From Enterobacteriaceae bacterium UBA7338 (GTDB lineage Bacteria > Pseudomonadota > Gammaproteobacteria > Enterobacterales > Enterobacteriaceae): a stretch of DNA of 64,000 nucleotides. Both the position numbers and the translations under genes were made by a program. This document shows positions 36,165 to 45,207 of the stretch, one piece after another (the stretch's first letter is position 1; each line of letters starts with the position of its first letter). The notes beneath the pieces are model-generated. The model saw only the letters and a program-made list of their open reading frames with translations, was not told where the DNA came from and ran no database searches. The DNA lies in the NCBI GenBank assembly GCA_002480085.1, contig DKPJ01000014.1:124001-188000 (forward strand). Direction: 5' to 3'.

Positions 36165-36203
36165 TCTCGGTTCCCAAAAACTGTCTGCCTGCTCAGCAGC
36201 GGA

Positions 36204-36632
36204 TTAGATAGGCTGGGTCATTAAGCCAACCGACTTCACGCCCGCGCTATGGAGCAGGTTCAGCGCTTTAATTATTTCATCGTAAGGCACTTCTTTCGCG
36301 CCACCGATTAAGAAGACCGTTTTCGGATTGGATTGCAGGCGACGTTGCGCTTCAGCAATCACCTGCTCCGGCGGCAGCTGATCCATACGATCTTTTTCTA
36401 CTACCACGCTGTATTGACCCACGCCGGACACCTCGATGATAACCGGCGGATCGTCATTGGAGCTGACGGTTTGCGACTCGGTCGCATCCGGCAGATCCAC
36501 CTCTACGCTCTGCGTGATAATGGGTGCCGTTGCCATAAAGATCAGCAGCAGCACCAGCAGTACGTCGAGTAACGGTACAATATTGATCTCGGACTTCAGC
36601 TCACGACGACCCCGACCGCGTGTTCTGGCCAT
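36204..36632 (-). CDS. tolR: TolR, Tol-Pal system proton-channel subunit
   Basis: 142-residue ExbD-family protein with one N-terminal membrane helix (NIVPLLDVLLVLLLIFMATAPI). The Asp in LLDVLL near residue 23 is the proton-motive-force residue of the family. It follows tolQ by 3 bases and forms the energising motor with TolQ. Confidence 0.98.
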   Translation of the reverse strand: MARTRGRGRRELKSEINIVPLLDVLLVLLLIFMATAPIITQSVEVDLPDATESQTVSSNDDPPVIIEVSGVGQYSVVVEKDRMDQLPPEQVIAEAQRRLQSNPKTVFLIGGAKEVPYDEIIKALNLLHSAGVKSVGLMTQPI

Positions 36633-36635
36633 GGC

Positions 36636-37328
36636 TTACCCCTTATTGCTCTCGGTGCTGGTAAACGCCTGACGATGCAGAATTGCGGTAAACTCTTCCA
36701 TAAAGTTGTCGTAGCTCAGCTCAAGCTTATTGACGCGCTGGTTCAAACGGTTATAGGCCATAACCGCAGGTATGGCGGCAAACAGGCCGATAGCGGTAGC
36801 GATCAGCGCTTCCGCAATCCCCGGCGCAACCATCTGCAGCGTCGCCTGCTTCACCGCGCCCAGCGCGATAAAGGCGTGCATAATCCCCCATACCGTACCG
36901 AACAGGCCAATATAGGGGCTAATGGAGCCGACGGTTCCAAGGAACGGAATATGCGTCTCGAGGGTCTCCAGCTCGCGGTTCATGGAGATACGCATCGCGC
37001 GGGATGCCCCTTCTACGATCGCTTCCGGCGCATGGCTGTTCGCCCTGTGCAGGCGGGCAAACTCTTTAAATCCGCTGTAGAAGATCTGCTCTGAGCCGGC
37101 CAGGTTTTCACGGCGGCCCTGGCTCTCCTGATAGAGGCGGGAAAGCTCGATTCCGGACCAGAATTTGTCCTCGAACCCTTCGGCTTCACGGGTAGCAGCG
37201 TTAAGAATACGCGTTCGCTGAATAATGATTGCCCAGGATGCGATAGAAAATCCAATCAAAATCAACATGATAAGTTTGACCAGAAGGCTTGCCTTCAGGA
37301 ACAAATCAAGGATGTTCATGTCAGTCAC
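36636..37328 (-). CDS. tolQ: TolQ, Tol-Pal system motor subunit
   Basis: 230-residue ExbB-family protein with three membrane helices (LVKLIMLILIGFSIASWAIII; PYIGLFGTVWGIMHAF; ATAIGLFAAIPAVMAYN). The start overlaps the end of ybgC by 4 bases. Confidence 0.98.
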   Translation of the reverse strand: MTDMNILDLFLKASLLVKLIMLILIGFSIASWAIIIQRTRILNAATREAEGFEDKFWSGIELSRLYQESQGRRENLAGSEQIFYSGFKEFARLHRANSHAPEAIVEGASRAMRISMNRELETLETHIPFLGTVGSISPYIGLFGTVWGIMHAFIALGAVKQATLQMVAPGIAEALIATAIGLFAAIPAVMAYNRLNQRVNKLELSYDNFMEEFTAILHRQAFTSTESNKG

Positions 37329-37729
37329 TGCTTAAACTCCGCGACAATAGACTTGGGAAGCGCACGAGGCTTCATTAAGAGTGGATCAACGCAGACAATC
37401 AGTACCTCAGCTTCGTTCAGCACATTATTCTCTGCATTGACGATCCGCTGCGTGAAGACCAGAGAGGTTCCACGCATTGATGTAATTTCCGTTTGGACTT
37501 CGAGCATATCGTCGAGTCTGGCGGGTGCAAAATACTCCAGCGTCATCTTGCGTACCACGAATGCTACACGCTCTGCCAACAAAACCTGCTGGCTAAAGTG
37601 GTGATGTCGCAGCATCTCCGTGCGTGCTCTCTCGTAAAAAGCGACGTAGCTGGCATGGTAAACCACACCACCGGCATCGGTATCTTCATAGTACACACGA
37701 ACCGGCCACTTAAATAACGTTGTATTCAC
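37325..37729 (-). CDS. ybgC: YbgC, acyl-CoA thioesterase
   Basis: 134-residue hotdog-fold thioesterase, first gene of the tol-pal operon. The motif VYYEDTDAGGVVYHASYVAFYERAR holds the catalytic Asp18-type residue of the 4-hydroxybenzoyl-CoA thioesterase group. Its link to Tol-Pal through phospholipid metabolism is proposed for E. coli, not shown here. Confidence 0.96.
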   Translation of the reverse strand: MNTTLFKWPVRVYYEDTDAGGVVYHASYVAFYERARTEMLRHHHFSQQVLLAERVAFVVRKMTLEYFAPARLDDMLEVQTEITSMRGTSLVFTQRIVNAENNVLNEAEVLIVCVDPLLMKPRALPKSIVAEFKQ

Positions 37730-37834
37730 TTTACATCCCGGTAATGCAATATAAGTAGAGCCTTCAAACGCTGCTACTATACGCGGGGGAAAGGTGGTTT
37801 GGAATGGGTTGAAGTAAACGCAGCGTAAAAATTT

Positions 37835-37854
37835 ATGGGCTTATGAAAGCCCAT
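37835..37854 (-). terminator. Terminator of the cyd operon
   Basis: ATGGGCTT (37835-37842), loop ATGA, AAGCCCAT (37847-37854). On the minus strand it is followed by AAATTTTTA, just after the ybgE stop. Confidence 0.85.
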
Positions 37855-37876
37855 ATCGTTAACGGACATTTCTCAT

Positions 37877-38170
37877 TCAAAAGAAGAAAAAGATAAGCCC
37901 AATTGCAAGGACGATATCGGCGATAAGCGGGCAGAAGATGCCCTGCCAGTGAACGGCTTTCGGACGGAACCCAACCCCGTGGATCACGCCTGCGCAGACG
38001 GCCCACATCATCAGCAGACCATGCCAAATTGCCAGCTCGCTGGTCTTTGCTGCAAAGCGGGTGGGATCCCAGAACATGCAGCCTGCCAGCACCAGCGCCA
38101 TCACTAAGGAAAGGGCCCTGAGCGGGCCCTTATCCATTACCGCATAGAGTTTTGCGATAATAGGTTCCAT
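37877..38170 (-). CDS. ybgE: YbgE, cyd operon membrane protein
   Basis: 97-residue protein with three hydrophobic helices, matching E. coli YbgE at equal length. Co-encoded with cytochrome bd; exact role unknown. Its ATG overlaps the cydX stop by one base. Confidence 0.94.
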   Translation of the reverse strand: MEPIIAKLYAVMDKGPLRALSLVMALVLAGCMFWDPTRFAAKTSELAIWHGLLMMWAVCAGVIHGVGFRPKAVHWQGIFCPLIADIVLAIGLIFFFF

Positions 38171-38283
38171 CAGGCTTTTTCTTTACCTGCCTGGGTCGCT
38201 TCAACGTGCTCCAGCGCCAGGGCGGTAATCACGCCAAATGCACAGGCAAGAAGCGTTCCTAAAATCCATGCGAAATACCACAT
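38170..38283 (-). CDS. cydX: CydX, small subunit of cytochrome bd-I oxidase
   Basis: A 37-residue single-helix protein, MWYFAWILGTLLACAFGVIT then ALALEHVEATQAGKEKA, needed for stable heme d in the E. coli enzyme. The start lies 14 bases after the cydB stop, and the stop overlaps ybgE. Confidence 0.97.
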   Translation of the reverse strand: MWYFAWILGTLLACAFGVITALALEHVEATQAGKEKA

Positions 38284-38297
38284 TGTATGCTCCTTAC

Positions 38298-39437
38298 TTA
38301 GTACAGAGAGTGCGTGTTGCTTTCAATATGCTCTTTGGTAATGCGACCGAACATCTTCCAGTAGCACCATGAGGAGTAGAGCAGAATAATCGGTACAAAG
38401 ACCGCAGCAACCCAGGTCATCAGGTTAAGCGTCATCTGGCTCGATGTCGCATCCCACATGGTCAGGCTGGCGTTCAGCACCGTGCTGGACGGCATAATGA
38501 ACGGGAACAGCGCAATGCCCGCGGTCAGAATAATGCAGGCCAGCGTCAGGGACGAGAAGAGAAACGCCCATGCCGATCTGTTCAGACGACCAGCCACGAA
38601 GGTAAACAGCGGCAGCACAACGCCCAGGGCAGGAATAGCCCACAGGATCGGCGTGTTGTTGAAGTTCACCAGCCAGGCACCGGTTTCACGAGCCACCTGC
38701 TTAGTCAGCGGGTTAGACGCAGCGTGGTGATCGATAGTCGAGGTCACCACATAGCCGTCGATACCGAACATCACCCAAACGCCTGCCAGCGCGAAGCAGA
38801 CCATGGTCACCAGCGCCGCCACCTGGGTGGTCACCCGGGAGCGCACGTACACTTCGCCTGCGGTACGCATCTGCAGGTAGGTTGCACCCTGCGTCAGGAT
38901 CATCGCCACGCTCACCACGCCTGCCAGCAGACCAAACGGGTTCAGCAGCTGGAAGAAGTTTCCGGTATAGAAGAGGCGCATGTACTCGTCCATATGGAAG
39001 GGTACGCCCTGCAGCAGGTTACCGAAGGCAACGCCAATCACCAGCGGCGGCACGAAGCTGCCGATAAAGATGCCCCAGTCCCACATGTTACGCCAGCGCG
39101 GATCTTCAATCTTGGAGCGGTAGTCAAAACCGACCGGACGGAAGAACAGCGAGGCCAGCACCAGGATCATCGCCACATAAAACCCAGAGAAGGCAGCGGC
39201 GTAGACCATCGGCCAGGCAGCGAACAGCGCGCCGCCTGCGGTGATCAGCCACACCTGGTTACCGTCCCAGTGTGGAGCAATGGAGTTGATCATAATCCGG
39301 CGTTCGGTGTCGTTACGACCCAGGAAGCGGGTTAACATCCCCACGCCCATATCCCAGCCGTCGGTGACCGCAAAGCCAATCAGCAGAATGCCAACCAGCA
39401 GCCACCAGATAAAACGTAATACTTCATAATCAATCAT
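38298..39437 (-). CDS. cydB: Cytochrome bd-I ubiquinol oxidase subunit II
   Basis: 379-residue membrane subunit that partners CydA. Starts MIDYEVLRFIWWLLVGILLIGFA and contains GWDMGVGML and the helix series typical of CydB. It follows cydA by 15 bases. Confidence 0.98.
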   Translation of the reverse strand: MIDYEVLRFIWWLLVGILLIGFAVTDGWDMGVGMLTRFLGRNDTERRIMINSIAPHWDGNQVWLITAGGALFAAWPMVYAAAFSGFYVAMILVLASLFFRPVGFDYRSKIEDPRWRNMWDWGIFIGSFVPPLVIGVAFGNLLQGVPFHMDEYMRLFYTGNFFQLLNPFGLLAGVVSVAMILTQGATYLQMRTAGEVYVRSRVTTQVAALVTMVCFALAGVWVMFGIDGYVVTSTIDHHAASNPLTKQVARETGAWLVNFNNTPILWAIPALGVVLPLFTFVAGRLNRSAWAFLFSSLTLACIILTAGIALFPFIMPSSTVLNASLTMWDATSSQMTLNLMTWVAAVFVPIILLYSSWCYWKMFGRITKEHIESNTHSLY

Positions 39438-39452
39438 TTGACGACTCCTGTC

Positions 39453-41054
39453 TTAGCGTGCCGGCTGAGAAGCAACGGTGGACTGCCCATACTGAGCATC
39501 GGCCTCAACGTTAGCCTGCTCGTAGTGATAGCGACCGGTTTTCAGACTGCTCGGCCCAAGGCGTGCAAACTTAAACATCAGGAATACTTCCGCCACCATA
39601 AACAGCGTATAGAGACCGCAGATAAGGATCATTGAGAACAGCAGATCCCCCGTGGTCAGCGAAGAGTTAGCCACTGCGGTCGGCAGCACCTCACCAATCG
39701 CCCACGGCTGACGGCCATACTCTGCAACGAACCAGCCGGTTTCGATAGCGATCCACGGCAGCGGGATACCGTACAGCGCGGCGCGCAGCAGCCAGGATTT
39801 GCTGCCGATACGGTTACGGCAAACGGTCCAGAAGGAGATAGCGAAGATCAGCAGCATCAGCACGCCACAGGCCACCATGATACGGAACGCAAAGTAGAGC
39901 GGCGCAACGCGTGGGATAGAGTCCTGCGTAGCCTGCTTGATCTGGTCTTCGGTGGCATCGGTGACGTTAGGCGTATAGCGCTTCAGCAGCATGCCGTAGC
40001 CGAGGTCTTTCTTCATGCTGTTGAACTGGTCGCGCACGTTCTGGTCGGTGGATCCAGCGCGCAGCTCTTCCAGCAGCTGATAGGCCTTCATCCCGTTACG
40101 GATACGCTCTTCATGCTGCACCATCAGGTCTTTCAGACCGATAACCGGCGTATCAACGGAGCGCGTAGCGATAATGCCCAGCGCATAGGGGATCTGAATA
40201 GCAAAGTTGTTCTCCTGCTTATCCTGATCCGGAATACCAAACAGGGTAAACGCCGCCGGTGCTGGCTGGGTCTCCCACTCGGCTTCAATAGCGGCCAGTT
40301 TGGTTTTCTGCACGTCGCCCATCTCATAGCCGGACTCATCGCCCAGTACGATAACAGAGAGCACGGCGGCCATGCCGAAGCTGGCAGCGATAGCAAAGGA
40401 GCGCTTGGCGAACGCCATATCGCGGCCGCGCAGCAGGTAGTAGGAGCTGATGCCAAGGATAAACATTGCGCCACAGGTGTAGCCCGCCGCCACGGTGTGC
40501 ACAAATTTCACCTGCGCAACCGGGTTAAGCACCAGCTCAGAGAAGCTCACCATCTCCATGCGCATGGTTTCGAAGTTGAAATCCGATGCGATCGGGTTCT
40601 GCATCCAGCCGTTTGCCACCAGGATCCACAGGGCAGAGAGGTTAGAACCCAGCGCAACCAGCCAGGTGACTGCCATATGCTGCACTTTGCCCAGGCGATC
40701 CCAGCCAAAGAAAAAGAGGCCAACGAAGGTGGACTCCAGGAAGAACGCCATCAGGCCTTCGATGGCCAGCGGTGCACCAAAGATATCGCCTACGTAGTGA
40801 GAGTAATAGGACCAGTTAGTCCCGAACTGGAACTCCATGGTCAGACCGGTGGCCACGCCCAGCGCAAAGTTGATACCAAACAACTTGCCCCAGAACTTGG
40901 TCATATCTTTATAGATTTGTTTGCCGGACAGAACGTAGACCGTTTCCATGATTGCCAGCAGAAACGCCATACCGAGCGTTAAAGGAACAAACAGGAAGTG
41001 GTACATCGCGGTTAAGGCAAACTGCAAGCGTGACAGTTCGACTATATCTAACAT
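39453..41054 (-). CDS. cydA: Cytochrome bd-I ubiquinol oxidase subunit I
   Basis: Heme-bearing subunit of the high-affinity, low-oxygen terminal oxidase. His19 (heme b595 axial ligand in E. coli) is present, and GRQPWAIGEVLPT is the conserved quinol-site segment. I chose the second of two adjacent ATGs (41054, MLDIVELSRLQ), 5 bases after AGGAG and equal to the E. coli N-terminus. The protein has 533 residues, about 11 more than E. coli, all near the C-terminus (YEQANVEADAQYGQSTVASQ). Confidence 0.97.
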   Translation of the reverse strand: MLDIVELSRLQFALTAMYHFLFVPLTLGMAFLLAIMETVYVLSGKQIYKDMTKFWGKLFGINFALGVATGLTMEFQFGTNWSYYSHYVGDIFGAPLAIEGLMAFFLESTFVGLFFFGWDRLGKVQHMAVTWLVALGSNLSALWILVANGWMQNPIASDFNFETMRMEMVSFSELVLNPVAQVKFVHTVAAGYTCGAMFILGISSYYLLRGRDMAFAKRSFAIAASFGMAAVLSVIVLGDESGYEMGDVQKTKLAAIEAEWETQPAPAAFTLFGIPDQDKQENNFAIQIPYALGIIATRSVDTPVIGLKDLMVQHEERIRNGMKAYQLLEELRAGSTDQNVRDQFNSMKKDLGYGMLLKRYTPNVTDATEDQIKQATQDSIPRVAPLYFAFRIMVACGVLMLLIFAISFWTVCRNRIGSKSWLLRAALYGIPLPWIAIETGWFVAEYGRQPWAIGEVLPTAVANSSLTTGDLLFSMILICGLYTLFMVAEVFLMFKFARLGPSSLKTGRYHYEQANVEADAQYGQSTVASQPAR

Positions 41055-41902
41055 CATGACTCCTTGCGCATCGCATGAAGACTTCGAGAGCAAACCCCGT
41101 TAGAGAGGGTCCACACACATGCCCCAATACAAAATTATCTATTACTTTTCACTGCTGCTGCCACGCAAAAAGAGCCAGCCGCAGCGAAAAGTTACAGACA
41201 GGTTAATAAAAAGCCCAAATTGATCTCGCGATATATTACGCCGCAAATCCCTTACAATAAATAGGTTTTTAATAAACCTTTTTTACGTTTTTCGACGGGG
41301 ATCAATTTATCGCTAGTTTACAACTTTTCGACCATTTTGATCAGCGACAATTTAACGATTTTTAGAAGTTTTTTCCATGTTTTAAATATTGATCTAAATC
41401 AATTTTTCGCGGAAATTGTTAATTATGTGTCTTCATAGCTCTTATGGTAAAAGATATGTTAAAAATATGTTCTAGTAAAAGTGTGATGGTTAAAAGTATC
41501 GTCATACTGATTCCGCTGTGTTGATGCCACTCTTTGTTAATAATGAGCCAGCGAAATACATTTCAGTTAATTATAACCGCACCCTAACTTTACTAAATAG
41601 CTATCGCCCACCGGAAAAAATAAGATCTGCTTTTTAGAAGCACCTCACAGTTTATCATTAATATAAATAGAACCACACATTACAACGTTATTAACCCCTT
41701 TAGGAGAAAACGTTTATCCTTTTGTTTTTAAAGACAATTAATATCAATAAAAGTTAAATAACTCTTTTAGAGAAAGAGCTTTTGAAAATAGATCAATTGC
41801 TTCACCCACGCCCTCCCCTCACACTTTTCCCCATTCTGACGCCTTTGTGCCTTTAGGCCTGACTGACTCTCATCTTAGCGACAAATTAATAGAGGATGCC
41901 CT
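41055..41902. other. Divergent control region between cydA and the glutamate mutase operon
   Basis: 848 AT-rich bases without a gene. A perfect FNR box, a weaker FNR-like site (41337-41350) and an ArcA-type GTTAATTATGT (41418-41428) cluster 280-370 bases upstream of cydA, fitting known cyd control. I recognise no cobalamin riboswitch and no clear promoter for the rightward operon; its ribosome site is AGAGGAT at 41891-41897. Confidence 0.7.
41389..41402. promoter_or_regulatory. FNR box
   Basis: TTGATCTAAATCAA is a perfect TTGAT-N4-ATCAA palindrome, 335 bases upstream of cydA and 500 bases upstream of mutS. An ArcA-like GTTAATTATGT begins 15 bases to its right. cydA in E. coli is controlled by FNR and ArcA. 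Confidence 0.85.
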
Positions 41903-42352
41903 ATGAAAAAATCAACGCTCGTTATTGGCGTAATTGGCGCCGACTGCCATGCCGTCGGTAACAAGGTTCTGGATCGCGTGTTTACTGCCCATGATTTTCG
42001 GGTGATCAACCTCGGCGTGATGGTCAGTCAAGATGAGTACATTGACGCCGCTATCGAAACCGGGGCCGATGCGATTGTGGTCTCCTCTATATACGGCCAC
42101 GGCGACATTGACTGCCTGGGTTTGCGTGAACGCTGCATCGAACGCGGCGTTGGCGAGATTCTACTTTACGTGGGCGGTAATTTAGTTGTCGGTAAACATG
42201 ACTTCGCCGAGGTCGAGAACAAATTTAACGCCATGGGCTTCGATCGCGTTTTTTCCCCAAGCCACGATCTGGACGATGTTTGTCAATTAATCGCTAACGA
42301 TATTAACAATAAATTAACTCATTGCCGCCAGCAGCCGGAAGAGGTTGTGTAA
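41903..42352 (+). CDS. mutS: Glutamate mutase (methylaspartate mutase) S subunit
   Basis: Cobalamin-binding subunit (also called GlmS or MamA) of the adenosylcobalamin enzyme that rearranges L-glutamate to (2S,3S)-3-methylaspartate. It is unrelated to the mismatch-repair MutS. The base-off B12 motif DxHxxG is Asp14-Cys-His16-Ala-Val-Gly19, His16 being the cobalt ligand. A further family motif is SSIYGHGDIDC near residues 60-70. Length 149 is slightly above the clostridial 137, with extra residues at the C-terminus. The stop overlaps the next gene by one base. First gene of the methylaspartate cluster. Confidence 0.95.
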   Translation: MKKSTLVIGVIGADCHAVGNKVLDRVFTAHDFRVINLGVMVSQDEYIDAAIETGADAIVVSSIYGHGDIDCLGLRERCIERGVGEILLYVGGNLVVGKHDFAEVENKFNAMGFDRVFSPSHDLDDVCQLIANDINNKLTHCRQQPEEVV

Positions 42353-43752
42353 TGCGTACGGTATCTGTCGATATTGGCTCGACCTGGACTAAGGCCGCGC
42401 TTTTTGAAATGGAGGGCGATCGTCCCCTCCGGCTTCTTAACCAGGCGGTCACACCCACCACCACCCACCATCTTGCCGACGGTTTTTTTGCCAGCCTGAA
42501 TCAGCTGCTGGAGGTGGCGGATGCCAGGCCGCTGCTCAGACGCGGTGACGTCACGCTTAAATACTCCTCCTCTGCTAAAGGCGGGCTGGCCGTCGCCGCA
42601 ATGGGTTTAGTGCCCTCGATTACCCTTGAAGCGGCAAAGATAACGGCCCATTCAGCAGGCGCAAAAATCACCCACTATTATGCCTACAAGCTGACGCCGC
42701 AGGATATACGCCAGCTTGAGGCCTCTCCGCCCGATATTCTGCTGTTTGCCGGCGGAACCGACGGCGGAGAGACGCGCTATGGCCTGGACAATGCGCGCCT
42801 GCTCGCCGCGTCCGGGCTGGAGTGCGCGATTGTCTACGCCGGGAATCGCGACATTCAGCATGAGGTTCAGCAGCTGCTGGCCCATAAGCAGCTAACCGTT
42901 GTGGATAACATCCTGCCCGAGCTGGATTCGCCCAACCCGCTCCCTGCCCGCCAGGCAATCTGTGACATCTTTCTCTCCCGCATAGTGAAAGGAAAAGGGC
43001 TAGACGTCATCGTAGATGAAACGGGCGAGGCCCCCATGCCTACGCCGTGGACGGTGTTTGAGCTGGTTAAGCTGATGAGCCAGCATGACGATGCCTGGCA
43101 AGCATTCATGCTTATTGATATGGGGGGCGCAACCACCGACGTCTACTCCGCCTGCGCCAATACCCTTTCGCCGGACACCGTGCTTCATGGTCTGCCTGAA
43201 CCCTTTGTAAAACGCACCGTTGAAGGCGATTTAGGGATGCGGGTCTCTGCTGCGGTCGTCGGAGAGAGCACGCGGGCGCTTATTGACACGCTTTTAGCCT
43301 CGCAGCCCGAGCAGCATGCGGCCTTCTATCGCTACCTCGACAAGCTCGTTGCCTGCCCCGGCTCCCTGCCTGCCAGTCCTGAAGAGCACCGCTTCGATAC
43401 CTTGCTGGCCGGGCTATGCGTGGCCTATGCCAGTGAACGCCATGCAGGAACAAAAAAAGCGGTGGCAACCTGCGCTGGCACGGTCGATCTGCAGATTGGG
43501 CGCGATCTCACCCCGGTACGCAAGGTAGTTGGCTCTGGCGGCTGGCTATCCCGTGCGGCGTCGTTTGATATTCACCGCTGGCTTAAATATCGCGAACTCG
43601 ATGCCCGTGGCAACCGGATCCTACTGCCCGAGCATTTCGACTACTACCGTGATGAAAAAGGTCTCATCCCTCTGCTGGCTAACGCCGCAAGACTCTACCC
43701 GCAGGCGGCTGCGCTCGCCAGCATCCACTGTTTAACCCCGAACTCAAGGTAG
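42352..43752 (+). CDS. mutL: Glutamate mutase accessory protein MutL (GlmL)
   Basis: Actin/Hsp70-fold (ASKHA) ATPase found between the two glutamate mutase subunits; thought to reactivate or chaperone the B12 enzyme. Not the mismatch-repair MutL. Phosphate-1 motif VSVDIGSTWTKAALFE is at residues 4-19, and a second, LIDMGGATTDVYS, lies near 257-269. ATG 42352 gives 466 residues and overlaps the mutS stop (TAATG), so translation is coupled. The family function is inferred from context rather than firmly shown. Confidence 0.92.
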   Translation: MRTVSVDIGSTWTKAALFEMEGDRPLRLLNQAVTPTTTHHLADGFFASLNQLLEVADARPLLRRGDVTLKYSSSAKGGLAVAAMGLVPSITLEAAKITAHSAGAKITHYYAYKLTPQDIRQLEASPPDILLFAGGTDGGETRYGLDNARLLAASGLECAIVYAGNRDIQHEVQQLLAHKQLTVVDNILPELDSPNPLPARQAICDIFLSRIVKGKGLDVIVDETGEAPMPTPWTVFELVKLMSQHDDAWQAFMLIDMGGATTDVYSACANTLSPDTVLHGLPEPFVKRTVEGDLGMRVSAAVVGESTRALIDTLLASQPEQHAAFYRYLDKLVACPGSLPASPEEHRFDTLLAGLCVAYASERHAGTKKAVATCAGTVDLQIGRDLTPVRKVVGSGGWLSRAASFDIHRWLKYRELDARGNRILLPEHFDYYRDEKGLIPLLANAARLYPQAAALASIHCLTPNSR

Positions 43753-43758
43753 CAACGA

Positions 43759-45207
43759 ATGGAACTCAGCAATAAAAAGATAACCCATGACGATTTTATG
43801 TCTGAGCGGCAAGGCGTCCTGGAAACCTGGCCTACCGGACAAGACGTTACCCATTTTGAGGATGGCGTAAAGTACCAGCAGACTATCCCGGAGGAGAAAA
43901 ACTTTGCCCGTGCGCTGCGCATTGCCGATAAGGAGGGTATTACACTCAGCCAGCCTCGCGCGGGCGTGGCGCTGCTGGATGAGCATATCGCGCTACTGAA
44001 GGTGCTTGAGCAAGAGTGCGACCTTTTGCCTACCACCATCGACGCCTATACGCGCCTGAACCGTTACGAAGATGCCGCGGTGGGCATTCAAAAATCCCTT
44101 GAGGCGGGCACCTCAAAACTCAACGGGCTGCCGGTGGTTAACCACGGCGTTGCCGCCTGCCGCCGCCTGACCGAATCCCTGCAGAAACCACTACAGGTCC
44201 GGCACGGCACCCCTGACGCACGCCTGCTGGCTGAAATCTCCATCGCCAGCGGCTTTACCAGCTACGAGGGGGGCGGTATCTCCTACAACATTCCCTACGC
44301 AAAACGGGTCACGCTCGAAAAATCCCTGCGCGACTGGCAGTACTGCGACCGCATGATAGGCCTATATGAAGAGCACGGCATCCGCATCAACCGCGAGCCT
44401 TTCGGTCCCCTGACCGGCACGCTGATCCCGCCGTTTATGTCGCACGCGGTGGCCATCATTGAAGGTTTACTGGCCCTGGAGCAGGGTGTGCGCTCCATTA
44501 CCGTTGGCTATGGCCAGGTGGGTAGCCTGACGCAGGACGTGGCCGCCGTGAAAGCGTTGCGCGAGCTGTCACACGACTATTTTCGCCAGCAGGGCTACGA
44601 AGAGTATGAGCTAAGCACCGTCTTCCATCAGTGGATGGGCGGCTTCCCGGAAGATGAGTCAAAAGCGTTTTCCGTGATCGCCTGGGGCGCAGCCGTTGCC
44701 GGAATGGCGGGTGCAACCAAAGTCATCACCAAAAGTCCGCATGAAGCCTTCGGCATTCCTACCGCCGCCGCTAACGCCCAGGGGCTTAAGGCGTCGCGCC
44801 AGATGCTTAACATGGTCCGCGACCAGCCCTTCCCGGCATGCCGCGCCGTCGATCTGGAGGTTGAGCTGATCAAGCGCGAAGTGCGCGCCGTGCTGGATCG
44901 CGTGTTTGCCCTCGGTAACGGTGATATCGCCCGCGGCACGGTGCTGGCGTTTGAAGCTGGCGTGCTGGATATCCCCTTCGCACCGGCAGCCTGTAACGCT
45001 GGCAAGATGACCCCAGTGCGTGATAACGCGGGGGCTATCCGCATTTTGGAAGCCGGTGCCGTACCGCTACCGGATGATATCCTGGCCATGCACCACGACT
45101 TTGTTGCCGAACGCGCCAGCGTTGAAGGCCGCCCCGCCTCATTCCAGATGGTTGTTGACGATATCAATGCCGTATCCCACAGCAAGTTAATAGGAAGACC
45201 AGAATGA
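43759..45207 (+). CDS. mutE: Glutamate mutase (methylaspartate mutase) E subunit
   Basis: Catalytic TIM-barrel subunit (GlmE) that binds glutamate and the adenosyl group and pairs with MutS. Length 482 is usual for the family. Segments such as SYEGGGISYNIPYAKRVTLEKS, NREPFGPLTGTLIPP and FHQWMGGFPEDE are characteristic. It starts 6 bases after mutL, and its stop overlaps the ammonia-lyase ATG by 4 bases. Confidence 0.96.
   Translation: MELSNKKITHDDFMSERQGVLETWPTGQDVTHFEDGVKYQQTIPEEKNFARALRIADKEGITLSQPRAGVALLDEHIALLKVLEQECDLLPTTIDAYTRLNRYEDAAVGIQKSLEAGTSKLNGLPVVNHGVAACRRLTESLQKPLQVRHGTPDARLLAEISIASGFTSYEGGGISYNIPYAKRVTLEKSLRDWQYCDRMIGLYEEHGIRINREPFGPLTGTLIPPFMSHAVAIIEGLLALEQGVRSITVGYGQVGSLTQDVAAVKALRELSHDYFRQQGYEEYELSTVFHQWMGGFPEDESKAFSVIAWGAAVAGMAGATKVITKSPHEAFGIPTAAANAQGLKASRQMLNMVRDQPFPACRAVDLEVELIKREVRAVLDRVFALGNGDIARGTVLAFEAGVLDIPFAPAACNAGKMTPVRDNAGAIRILEAGAVPLPDDILAMHHDFVAERASVEGRPASFQMVVDDINAVSHSKLIGRPE

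Noticed and set aside
41055..41902. A cobalamin riboswitch controlling the B12-dependent glutamate mutase
   Set aside because: I could not find a B12 box or a matching fold upstream of mutS. A covariance-model search would settle it.
41903..43752. MutS and MutL as mismatch-repair proteins
   Set aside because: The names coincide only. The first has a B12-binding DxHxxG motif and 149 residues; the second is an ASKHA-fold accessory protein.
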